A stretch of 64,000 nt of DNA, from positions 1-64,000 of the forward strand of contig JAVBUR010000017.1 in NCBI GenBank assembly GCA_031555145.1. Direction: 5' to 3'. This document shows, piece by piece, positions 49,851-57,826 of the stretch. The translations under genes and the position numbers were made by a program. The DNA is from JAJDIA01 sp031555145 (GTDB taxonomy: Bacteria > Bacteroidota > Bacteroidia > Bacteroidales > Tannerellaceae). Within the stretch, counting starts at the first letter, position 1. Each line of letters starts with the position of its first letter. A model generated the notes under the pieces. It saw only the letters and a list, made by a program, of their open reading frames with translations. It was not told the DNA's origin and did no database searches.

Positions 49851-51956
49851 ATGAAACCATCCGATATGCCGGAGAATACTACCGGCGAGCCGACTATACT
49901 GATTCAACATATCGTGGCACTACGGGAGATCGTTGTTCCTGTTCTTGCCCTTATGCATTCCAGAAATGACCGATCGCTGGACGAAGCGCTCAAGCTTATA
50001 CGTGATTTCTTCGCTGTTGACAGGATTTCGCTGGCAGGCTTTGATCATCAGGCAGAGGAGTTGTTTTATATAAGCCAGTCCAATGTGAAAAGCGTAGATC
50101 CATTGCCTTTTGCCTTTGACAGGCGTTCGCCCGTGTCGGTACATTCATGGATGATTCAACTACTGCTGAGGGGAGAAGTACTGATGGTTAACGATCTCGG
50201 AGATATCCCTCCAAAAGGAATGGACGAAAAACAGTTTATGGGACAGTTGAATACGTTGTCCTATATGGTTGCCCCTGTGGAGTCAGATGGTAGTATGAAA
50301 GGATTCCTGGTATTGGAAACCCTGCAAACTCACCGAAAATGGACACGGTTGGAGGCAGAGAACCTTCATACCCTGGCTAATCTGCTAGCTGTGGGGATTG
50401 AACAGGAGCGGGCCCGAAGGGCTGTGATCAATTCGTCGGAACAACTACTGAGGGCCGATTATCTTTTCCGCTATGTGTTTGAGAATATAGCCTGGGCAGT
50501 GGAATTGTATGACGAGAATGGCTATCTGACCGATATGAATCCTGCTGACTTAGAATTATTCGGGTTTACCCGTGAACAGGCAATAGGTATTAATCTGTAT
50601 GAGAATCCAAATATTCCGGAAGACCAGAAGGCGCGGTTGCGCAGGGGGGAAACGGTGCCATTCGATCTGTCTTACGATTTTAGCCTGGCCAGTGAAAGCG
50701 GTTATCTTGCCACTAAACACGAAGGGAAGTTCAAACTTATCCGAGGATATTGTCGTCCTGTAAAAGATGCATACAATCAGGTACTGTTCTTTATTAGTAT
50801 CTTATTCGACGATACGGAAAACTACCTCCGTGATGAAGAACTGAAACGAAACCTGGCTAAACTGAGTGCTGCCGTGGATACCGGGCATTCGTATTTATGG
50901 GAGTTCGACACCCGGAAGGATATCGAAGGTGAATTGTACGAATTCAATCCAAAGGATCTATCTGGTGATTCAATGGAAGTAACTCAGGGAAGGTATTCAC
51001 CCAGAACGCTTAAAGACTTGTTTGATTCAATGCATCCGGATGACAGGGCTACCATTGTGGAAAAATACCATCTTCTGATGATGCAGGGAGAACTGGATCA
51101 GTTTACGGTTACCTATCGTCGTGTGTTGGGTGACCAAACCTGCTGGTACACCTCCAATGTGCATGTTGATGTACGCAATGAAGATGGCCTCCCCATAAAA
51201 GTATTGTGCTATACTACCGATATTACCCGTGAGAAAGAACAGGAAGTGGAGTTGCTACAGGCGCAGGAAGCGGCCCGGTTGAAATCTGCCTTCATGGGGA
51301 ATATCAGCCATGAAGTGCGTACCCCGTTGAACTCCATCGTGGGCTTTTCCAATTTCCTGGTCGACATGAACAGTACACCTGAGACAGAGAGTTTCCGGGA
51401 GATTATCAATAAAAACAATTCTCTGTTGCTGCAATTGGTGGATGATATCCTCGATTTTTCCAAAATCGAATTAGGGGCGTTGGACTATTATTATACTACT
51501 GTGCCTATCAAGGAAATTTGCGAGGAAGTTATATCAACCTATGAGCCTTTGCTGTTACAGAGCCTCAGGCTGGTATTTGATCAGAATCATCCTTCTTATC
51601 TGGTACATGCGGATCGTACACGGGTACGCCAGGTTTTGTCGCAGTTGGTGGGCAATGCGCTGAAGTATACCCGAAAGGGTGAGATCACCTTGTCGTATGA
51701 GCGAACGGATACTAACTATTGCCTGATAAAGTTGAAAGATACGGGGATTGGTCTTTCGGAAGCCGATAAAAAGAATGTGTTCAAAAGCTTTTACCAAGAA
51801 AGCATGTTCAACCAGGGAACAGGGCTGGGACTGTCGATTGCAAAAGCAATCGTAGAAGCGATGGGAGGGGAGATCGGTGTGGAATCCGCCCAGGGGCAAG
51901 GTTCTGTCTTTTGGTTCACCCTGCCCCTAAAGGATATGGAGTATCAGAAGTTGTAA
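49851..51956 (+). CDS. Soluble GAF-PAS-PAS histidine kinase (tandem kinase 4)
   Basis: 701 residues from ATG 49851, 26 bases after kinase 3; an upstream frame overlapping kinase 3 is a less likely start. Order: GAF-like domain (~15-190, IVALREIVVPVLALMHSRND to KWTRLEAENLHTLANLLAV), PAS1 (~210-325, YVFENIAWAVELYDENGYLTDMN), PAS2 (~330-470, LSAAVDTGHSYLWEFDTRKD to CYTTDITREKEQEVELLQ), HisKA with H487 in NISHEVRTPLNSIVGFSN, and HATPase_c (LVGNALKYTRKG, DTGIGLSEADK, GTGLGLSIAKA). It is likely co-transcribed with kinase 3. Its last 13 bases overlap the 3' end of the opposite-strand DUF3078 gene. Confidence 0.93.
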   Translation: MKPSDMPENTTGEPTILIQHIVALREIVVPVLALMHSRNDRSLDEALKLIRDFFAVDRISLAGFDHQAEELFYISQSNVKSVDPLPFAFDRRSPVSVHSWMIQLLLRGEVLMVNDLGDIPPKGMDEKQFMGQLNTLSYMVAPVESDGSMKGFLVLETLQTHRKWTRLEAENLHTLANLLAVGIEQERARRAVINSSEQLLRADYLFRYVFENIAWAVELYDENGYLTDMNPADLELFGFTREQAIGINLYENPNIPEDQKARLRRGETVPFDLSYDFSLASESGYLATKHEGKFKLIRGYCRPVKDAYNQVLFFISILFDDTENYLRDEELKRNLAKLSAAVDTGHSYLWEFDTRKDIEGELYEFNPKDLSGDSMEVTQGRYSPRTLKDLFDSMHPDDRATIVEKYHLLMMQGELDQFTVTYRRVLGDQTCWYTSNVHVDVRNEDGLPIKVLCYTTDITREKEQEVELLQAQEAARLKSAFMGNISHEVRTPLNSIVGFSNFLVDMNSTPETESFREIINKNNSLLLQLVDDILDFSKIELGALDYYYTTVPIKEICEEVISTYEPLLLQSLRLVFDQNHPSYLVHADRTRVRQVLSQLVGNALKYTRKGEITLSYERTDTNYCLIKLKDTGIGLSEADKKNVFKSFYQESMFNQGTGLGLSIAKAIVEAMGGEIGVESAQGQGSVFWFTLPLKDMEYQKL

Positions 51957-52840
51957 GCCAAGCCTACACCCAGAATTTCTTTGAACTGCACTTTGGCACC
52001 ACGGGGATTGCCACTGTCGTCGATGGTTTTGACATCGTTGTCATACTTCAATGTCGTGTTGAGGGTAGCCGAAAGGAATTTGTTAATCTTCATGCTGATC
52101 AGCACATCCCAGTTAATGTCGATATTCCCAAACTGATCATCATACGAGGTAAAGAAATCGACACTCGACACCAGTTTCACATTCTCCATTACCGGTTGTT
52201 CGATGCGGGCTTTCAGGTATGCACCTAATTCGGCTTTGAAGCGGTCACCGGGATCCACACCAAAGGCCCCGATAGACGACAGGTAATCATCCTCCACAAA
52301 TGTCAGCTTACCGGCTATCGGTGAGAGGTAGATCGAATAGTTGGCCTTCGGACGGTATTCGAGACCTACTGATACGGTCGAATAGGCGGGTGCAAAGAAG
52401 TTGGAGATGTAGTTCTCCGTGTCGGGATAATTGTACCCTTTGGCAAACTGTGTTTTCAGATCTGCCATTCCGGTATAGAACCAGATGTTGTTGGTGGAAT
52501 ATCCCAGCTGAGTCGCAAAATTGATGTTGTCATTTGTTTTGCGTGTACCATCCGTTTTATTGTTTGATAACCCGTATTCCAGTACCAGCGTGTTTTGCCA
52601 GAGCCAGTTGCCGCTCTTTCGCAGCAGTTTCCCATTCAGGTAGGCATTTCCTGCCAGGGAGTTCTCACCCCCGGCCGACCAGTTACTCAATGCCGTCTGC
52701 GAGAGGTTAATGCCGGTTACCCCGGTTGTCACCCATTTACCATCTACATACCCTTTGTCATCTGCTTGTGCCTGTGCTGTCCCTGCTATACCAACAAGCA
52801 GCAAGACCATACCTAATTGTTTCAATCTCTTCATATTCAT
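51944..52840 (-). CDS. DUF3078 outer-membrane beta-barrel protein
   Basis: 298 residues with a signal peptide (MKRLKQLGMVLLLVGIAGTAQAQ). The rest is beta-rich with alternating pattern and ends in an aromatic residue (GVGLAYNF), typical of an outer-membrane barrel. It matches DUF3078: TGVTGINLSQTALSNWSAGGENSLAGNAYLNGKL, LVLEYGLSNNKTDGTRKTNDNINFATQLGY, and SSVDFFTSYDDQFGNIDINWDVLI. The function of the family is unknown. It is convergent with kinase 4 and overlaps it by 13 bp. Confidence 0.88.
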   Translation of the reverse strand: MNMKRLKQLGMVLLLVGIAGTAQAQADDKGYVDGKWVTTGVTGINLSQTALSNWSAGGENSLAGNAYLNGKLLRKSGNWLWQNTLVLEYGLSNNKTDGTRKTNDNINFATQLGYSTNNIWFYTGMADLKTQFAKGYNYPDTENYISNFFAPAYSTVSVGLEYRPKANYSIYLSPIAGKLTFVEDDYLSSIGAFGVDPGDRFKAELGAYLKARIEQPVMENVKLVSSVDFFTSYDDQFGNIDINWDVLISMKINKFLSATLNTTLKYDNDVKTIDDSGNPRGAKVQFKEILGVGLAYNF

Positions 52841-52935
52841 GTATTATCTGATAAGTAATAAAAATACGTCTGTATAACAGAAACTGTACCTTTTCATAAC
52901 TGAAACAGTATCCTTTTCCCTTTTGTTTTACCGGA

Positions 52936-52943
52936 CAAACGTA
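52936..52943 (-). promoter_or_regulatory. -7 element of the DUF3078 gene
   Basis: TACGTTTG on the minus strand is a perfect TAnnTTTG match about 95 bases before the start codon, giving a leader of roughly 90 nt. Confidence 0.4.
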
Positions 52944-53018
52944 GATAAATAAACTGATAACACCATTCTGCGTCCCTAAAATCCTCAAAACCTCCTTCCC
53001 AAGGGTGTCAAATTCAGG

Positions 53019-53057
53019 CAAATGCCCGGGAAGCGGTGGTGCTTGGCCGGGCATTTG
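53019..53057 (-). terminator. Hairpin downstream of the GH92 operon
   Basis: CAAATGCCCGG (53019-53029) and CCGGGCATTTG (53047-53057) form a perfect 11-bp stem with a 17-nt loop, 20 bases after the GH92 stop codon. No T-run follows on the minus strand, so it may stabilise the 3' end or need a factor. Confidence 0.5.
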
Positions 53058-53077
53058 GAATGACAAGGTTATGCTGT

Positions 53078-55348
53078 TCAAGGCATAGGAGCCGCCGAGG
53101 GCGGGGGCGTGGAGATGCCCCACTGGGTATTGGCTTTCGGACCCATTTCGAGTTCCAGTACGCCACCGGAGGCCAGGTCGCTGTGGTTGAACCAGGCTTG
53201 GTCCAGCTTGACACCGTTCAGACGCGCGGATTGGATGTACTTGTTCTCTTTTGATGCGTTGTTGGCGCGGATCTCGAAGGTGCTTCCGTTGCTCAACTGT
53301 ACAATGGCGTTGGTGAATACTGGGCTGCCTATATTATATGTAGGTGAACCTGGGGTCACTGGGTAGAAGCCCAACTGGCTGAATACGACAAAGGCCGACA
53401 TGCCGCCTCCGTCTTCATCGCCGGGGACGCCCATCAGGTCGTTGCGGAACCATTGGTCGAGCAGCGTACGGATGCGTTTTTGTGTCTTCCATGGTTGGCC
53501 TGCATAGTTGTATAGATACGGGATATGCAGGCTAGGCTCATTGGCCATCGAGAACTGTCCCACGTTACCGGTATGGTCGGGCAGGGTGGCGTAGAACTGC
53601 CACTTGGACTGGCCGAGCGGGGTGTTGAACATCTCTTCGAGGGCATTAACAAAGGCTTTGTTGCCACCAACCAGCGAGATTAGGTCGCCGATATTATGCT
53701 GCACGTCCCAACGGTAGACGTAGCCGTTGTTCTCGTCGTAATAATCACGCGCACCGAGGCCGCCGGAGATACGATAATCCACGCCTTCGATAAAGTGGCC
53801 GTCTTTATCTTTCGGGTGGAAGAAACCGGTAGTGGGATTATATACGTTGCGGTAGTTGTAAGAGCAGCGCAGGTAGTAGTCGGCTTCTGCTGTCTTACCC
53901 AGTTCGCGGGCGATGAGCGAAAGGCACCATTGGTCGTAGGCCGTACCGAGCGTAACGGCGATAGGCTGGCGTTTTTCCCAGGCAGATACGTTGACAACGG
54001 TTTCTGTTTCACCCGGTTTCAATGCCGGGATATAGCCGTGCTCCTTGTAGAATTCGTCCAACCACCCGGCGGGAGCGCCCGACCAGGGAATGAGCGTCTT
54101 TTCTTCCATGCCCTGCTTACAGGCATAGTAGGCTTTCTCGAGGTCGAAGCCGCTCAGGCCTTTCTTATAGGCATCGATTACGGTAGCTACGGCATGGTTC
54201 GAGTTCATACGACGGGAGTCGCCGGTTACTTCCGGGAAGGTAGGCATCCAGTTGGTGCCCATTTGTTCGGCCATGAGCAGATACGACTGGATGATGTCGT
54301 TTTCCCGTTCGGCATCGATCAGTACGCGTAGCGGATGGGTAGCACGGTAAGTGTCCCAGATCCAGTCGTCGGTATAGAACGGGCGGCCGCCATCTTCGTG
54401 GATGTTGCCATCGAAGGCGCTGTAGTAACGTCCGTCTTCGCTGAGGTTGACCGGGCGTTCGTAGCAACGGTAAAGCGAGGTGTAGAACACGGCTTTGTCG
54501 TCGTCGCTTCCGCCTTCCACTTTGATCTTGTTCAGCGCCTGGTTCCAAATGGCGCGGCCGGCTTTGGCAACAACGCCTACTTCGAATCCCGCAATTTCGC
54601 GGATCAGGTTCGCCTTTGCCTGTTCTTCACTGATGAAGGACACGCCGTAGCGTACGCGGACGGAATGTGTCTCGGACGGGAAGAGTAATGCGATCGTCGC
54701 ATTCTGCCCTTCGGCAGTGGTCGATGCATAATCGATATGATCGGTTACCTGTCCGGCTTTAACCGGGCTCTGGTCGGTCTCTGCATAGAGATAGACCTTG
54801 GTTTGCTGGTTCAGGTACTGGAATCCGGTTATGGTATTGCCCATTACCTTTATGGCTCCCCGTCGGCTGTTGAATACGAGGTAGGGGGCGGTGCTTTCTT
54901 CAAACGTCAGTTCATAGACGCCGCTTTGGTACGAGGGGGCATAGTCCACGGCTATCTTTGTCTCATCGAGATATACCTGGTAACGGTAGGGCTTGATCAC
55001 TTCCTGGTCGTACGACAGTTGGGATACCTGCCGGATGTTGCCCTCATTACCTTGGAAAGGACTGAGTTTGAAGGCAGAGCTACCCCTATGGCTGGTGATC
55101 ACGAGCGGAAGTCCGTTCAGGCGGTTACCCGTGAAGTCCGAACGCTCAGGATACACGCGCAACATACTGTTGGGCAAGTGTACCGTCGGATAGGTGGGTA
55201 CCAGCAAATGGCTGATATTTCCCATGTAGGGATTGACATAGTCGACTGCCTCTCCGGAATATTGTGTGGTACTTTGCGCACAGGATATCAGCATCAGGGT
55301 AGATGCCAATATACTGCCGCAGGTGTTGATATAGGAACGCATAGCCAT
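53078..55348 (-). CDS. GH92 alpha-mannosidase, lipoprotein (copy 1)
   Basis: 756 residues with lipoprotein signal LMLISC. It has the two-domain GH92 fold: an N-terminal beta-sandwich (VDYVNPYMGNISHLLVPTYPTVHLPNSMLR) and a catalytic (alpha/alpha)6 barrel (FYTDDWIWDTYRATHPL, EVTGDSRRMNSNHAVATVIDAYKKG, NEPSLHIPYLYNYAGQPWKTQ, VPGDEDGGGMSAFVVFSQLGFYPVTPG). GH92 enzymes are calcium-dependent exo-alpha-mannosidases acting on N-glycans and mannans. The linkage preference cannot be safely read. The start codon directly follows the stop codon of the other GH92 gene. Upstream of it in the operon are SusC, SusD, a phosphoesterase fusion and the second GH92. Confidence 0.93.
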   Translation of the reverse strand: MAMRSYINTCGSILASTLMLISCAQSTTQYSGEAVDYVNPYMGNISHLLVPTYPTVHLPNSMLRVYPERSDFTGNRLNGLPLVITSHRGSSAFKLSPFQGNEGNIRQVSQLSYDQEVIKPYRYQVYLDETKIAVDYAPSYQSGVYELTFEESTAPYLVFNSRRGAIKVMGNTITGFQYLNQQTKVYLYAETDQSPVKAGQVTDHIDYASTTAEGQNATIALLFPSETHSVRVRYGVSFISEEQAKANLIREIAGFEVGVVAKAGRAIWNQALNKIKVEGGSDDDKAVFYTSLYRCYERPVNLSEDGRYYSAFDGNIHEDGGRPFYTDDWIWDTYRATHPLRVLIDAERENDIIQSYLLMAEQMGTNWMPTFPEVTGDSRRMNSNHAVATVIDAYKKGLSGFDLEKAYYACKQGMEEKTLIPWSGAPAGWLDEFYKEHGYIPALKPGETETVVNVSAWEKRQPIAVTLGTAYDQWCLSLIARELGKTAEADYYLRCSYNYRNVYNPTTGFFHPKDKDGHFIEGVDYRISGGLGARDYYDENNGYVYRWDVQHNIGDLISLVGGNKAFVNALEEMFNTPLGQSKWQFYATLPDHTGNVGQFSMANEPSLHIPYLYNYAGQPWKTQKRIRTLLDQWFRNDLMGVPGDEDGGGMSAFVVFSQLGFYPVTPGSPTYNIGSPVFTNAIVQLSNGSTFEIRANNASKENKYIQSARLNGVKLDQAWFNHSDLASGGVLELEMGPKANTQWGISTPPPSAAPMP

Positions 55349-57652
55349 TTATTTCTTTTCGTTTACAGAGAACGAGTAGGGGAAGTCGGACGGCTGCACG
55401 CCACGGTTGGTGTTCGGCTTGTCGGTCATGATACAGTTGATCGTGCCGCCTTTGAACAGTTCGCCATGTTCGAGGTAGTTTTTTGTCCATGTCTTGCCGT
55501 TGATGGTCATCGACTCGATGTAACGGTTCTTGTCGCTGTTCTGTGGGGCGTTGATAACGAGGTCTTTCCCGTTCTCGAAGTGCAGTGTGGCTTTCTTAAA
55601 CAGGGGAGCACCTATCACGTACTGGTCTGTACCCGGACAAACGGGGTAGAAGCCAAGGGCGGTGAATACATACCAGGCAGAGGTTTGGCCGTTGTCTTCG
55701 TCACCGCAGTAACCGTCGGCGTTGGGGGTGTACATGCGGTTCATGACTTCGCGCAGCCAATATTGGGCTTTCCAAGGCTCGCCGGCGTAGTTGTACATGT
55801 AGATCATGTGTTGGATCGGCTGATTTCCGTGGGCATAGTTCCCCATATTCATGACGGTCATCTCGCGGATCTCGTGGATGATGCCGCCGTAATAGCTGTC
55901 GTCGAACAAAGGGGGTACGTTGAATACCGAATCCAACATGCCGATAAATACGCTCTTGCCTCCCATCAGGTCGATCAATCCCTGTGGATCGTGGAATACC
56001 GACCAGGAATAGTGCCAGCTGTTTCCTTCCGTAAAGGCATCGCCCCACTTCAACGGGGAGAAGGGAGATTGGAACGTACCGTTGGCATTCTTACCGCGCA
56101 TCAGGTTGGAAGAGGGATCGAACAGGTTTTTATAGTTCATGGCGCGTTTGGCAAAGCGGTCTACCTCGGCTTTCGGGCGTTTCAGGTCTTTGGCCAGTTT
56201 GTAAATACACCAGTCGTCGTAGGCATATTCCAGTGTACGGGCGGCATTCTCGTTGATAGCCACATCATAGGGGATATAGCCCAGTTTGTTGTAATACTCA
56301 TGTCCGAGACGGCCGGTAGATTTCACCTTCGGATGAACGTTTTCGGTACCGTGGATCAGGCCTTTGTACAGTGTTTCCAGATCGTCTACCTTGACGCCTT
56401 TCATATAGGCATCCACCAGGATGGAGGCCGAGTTGTTGCCTACCATGCAACCACGGTGGCCAGGGCTTGCCCATTCGGGGTAGAAGCCGCTTTCCTTATA
56501 GGTATTGATCAAGCCCTCCTGCATTTCCTTGTTCATCGACGGATACATCAGATTGAGGAAGGGGAAGAGACAACGGAACGTATCCCAGAAGCCGGTATCG
56601 GTATACATATAGCCCGGCAGTACCTGCCCGTTGTAGGGACTATAGTGTACCACGTTGCCGTTGGCGTCGATCTCATAAAATTTGCGTGGGAAGAGTACTG
56701 AACGATAGAGGCAGGAGTAGAACGTACGATACTGATCCAGATCGCCGCCTTCTACTTCGATCTTGCCCAGCACGTCGTTCCAGGCGTCTTTGCCTTTGGC
56801 CACAATGGTGTCGAAGCTATCGTTGCCCAGTTCCTTCAGGTTGGTCTCCGCTTGTTCGTAGCTGATGAAAGAAGAGGCTACTTTGGCATGTACGATTTCG
56901 CCTTTACTCGTCTTGAAACCGATCACGGCACCGGCATGGTTGGCGGCTTGTTCGTTGCGGTTTGCCGTCAGCAGGCTATCGGCAAAGGTGGCGGTATAGG
57001 TGAACGGTTTGTCGAAGGTGATCACAAAGTAGTTCTTAAAGTTATCGGGTACGCCGCCACTGTTGCGGGTCGTATAACCGATGATTTTATTTTGCTCGGG
57101 AATCACCTTCACATAAGAACCTTTGTTGAAGGCGTCGACAACGACATACGACTGGTTGTCGGGGAAGGTGAAACGGAACATGGCAGCCCGGTCGGTTGGG
57201 GTAAACTCGGTCACCACATCGTGTTCGGCCAAATATACTTTATAATAATACGCCTTGGCTATTTCGCCTTTGTGAGCAAACCAACTGGCGCGTTTGTCCT
57301 GATCGAATTCAGGGGTACCGGTTACCGGCATGATGGAGAATTGACCGTAGTCGTTGATCCACGGGCTGGGCTGGTGGGTTTGCTTAAAGCCCCGGATCTT
57401 ATTGGCAGTGTATACATATTGCCAACCGTCGCCCATTTTACCTGTTTGTGGTGTCCAGAAGTTCATTCCCCACGGACGGGCAATGGCGGGATAAGTATTC
57501 CCGGTAGATAATTCGTAGGTAGATTGGGTACCTACCAACGGGTTGACATAGTCAACAGGAGTAATTTTGTCGTTTCCCAAGGCAGCCATTGGTTTGAGAA
57601 GCAATACACACAGGAGTGCCAGACAGAGATTCCACACAGTTTTCTTTTTCAT
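55349..57652 (-). CDS. GH92 alpha-mannosidase, secreted (copy 2)
   Basis: 767 residues with an N-terminal signal (VWNLCLALLCVLLLKPMAALG), probably periplasmic. GH92 signatures are VDYVNPLVGTQSTYELSTGNTYPAIARPWGMNFW, TDTGFWDTFRCLFPFLNL, SPGHRGCMVGNNSASILVDAY, GNQPIQHMIYMYNYAGEPWKAQ and CGDEDNGQTSAWYVFTALGFYPVCPGTDQY. It differs clearly from copy 1, including the N-terminal loop and the GFYPEWASPG segment versus NWMPTFPEV, so the pair likely differ in linkage specificity. It ends with TAA immediately before the copy 1 ATG, so the two are co-translated. Confidence 0.94.
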   Translation of the reverse strand: MKKKTVWNLCLALLCVLLLKPMAALGNDKITPVDYVNPLVGTQSTYELSTGNTYPAIARPWGMNFWTPQTGKMGDGWQYVYTANKIRGFKQTHQPSPWINDYGQFSIMPVTGTPEFDQDKRASWFAHKGEIAKAYYYKVYLAEHDVVTEFTPTDRAAMFRFTFPDNQSYVVVDAFNKGSYVKVIPEQNKIIGYTTRNSGGVPDNFKNYFVITFDKPFTYTATFADSLLTANRNEQAANHAGAVIGFKTSKGEIVHAKVASSFISYEQAETNLKELGNDSFDTIVAKGKDAWNDVLGKIEVEGGDLDQYRTFYSCLYRSVLFPRKFYEIDANGNVVHYSPYNGQVLPGYMYTDTGFWDTFRCLFPFLNLMYPSMNKEMQEGLINTYKESGFYPEWASPGHRGCMVGNNSASILVDAYMKGVKVDDLETLYKGLIHGTENVHPKVKSTGRLGHEYYNKLGYIPYDVAINENAARTLEYAYDDWCIYKLAKDLKRPKAEVDRFAKRAMNYKNLFDPSSNLMRGKNANGTFQSPFSPLKWGDAFTEGNSWHYSWSVFHDPQGLIDLMGGKSVFIGMLDSVFNVPPLFDDSYYGGIIHEIREMTVMNMGNYAHGNQPIQHMIYMYNYAGEPWKAQYWLREVMNRMYTPNADGYCGDEDNGQTSAWYVFTALGFYPVCPGTDQYVIGAPLFKKATLHFENGKDLVINAPQNSDKNRYIESMTINGKTWTKNYLEHGELFKGGTINCIMTDKPNTNRGVQPSDFPYSFSVNEKK

Positions 57653-57771
57653 GATCTATTATTAGTTTATCAGTTGAATATCATCCTGCAAAGAAAATAA
57701 AAGAATTGGCGATGGGAAAATAATCTGTTAACAATCCGGGGTGTTTAATGATTTTTGCCATAAAACAACAG

Positions 57772-57798
57772 CGACCTGACGGTATTGTCGACAGGTCG
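57772..57798 (-). terminator. Hairpin after the phosphoesterase fusion gene
   Basis: CGACCTG (57772-57778) and CAGGTCG (57792-57798) form a 7-bp stem; on the minus strand it is followed by CTGTTGTTTTATGG. It would partly separate the GH92 genes from the upstream genes. Confidence 0.45.
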
Positions 57799-57826
57799 TT
57801 GATGGATGTGTATAGAGGAGGAGTCC

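Noticed and set aside
54737..56701. A 654-codon open frame on the plus strand
   Set aside because: It is exactly antisense to the two GH92 genes, which have full domain matches and signal peptides. The antisense frame has no recognisable domain and arises from codon bias.
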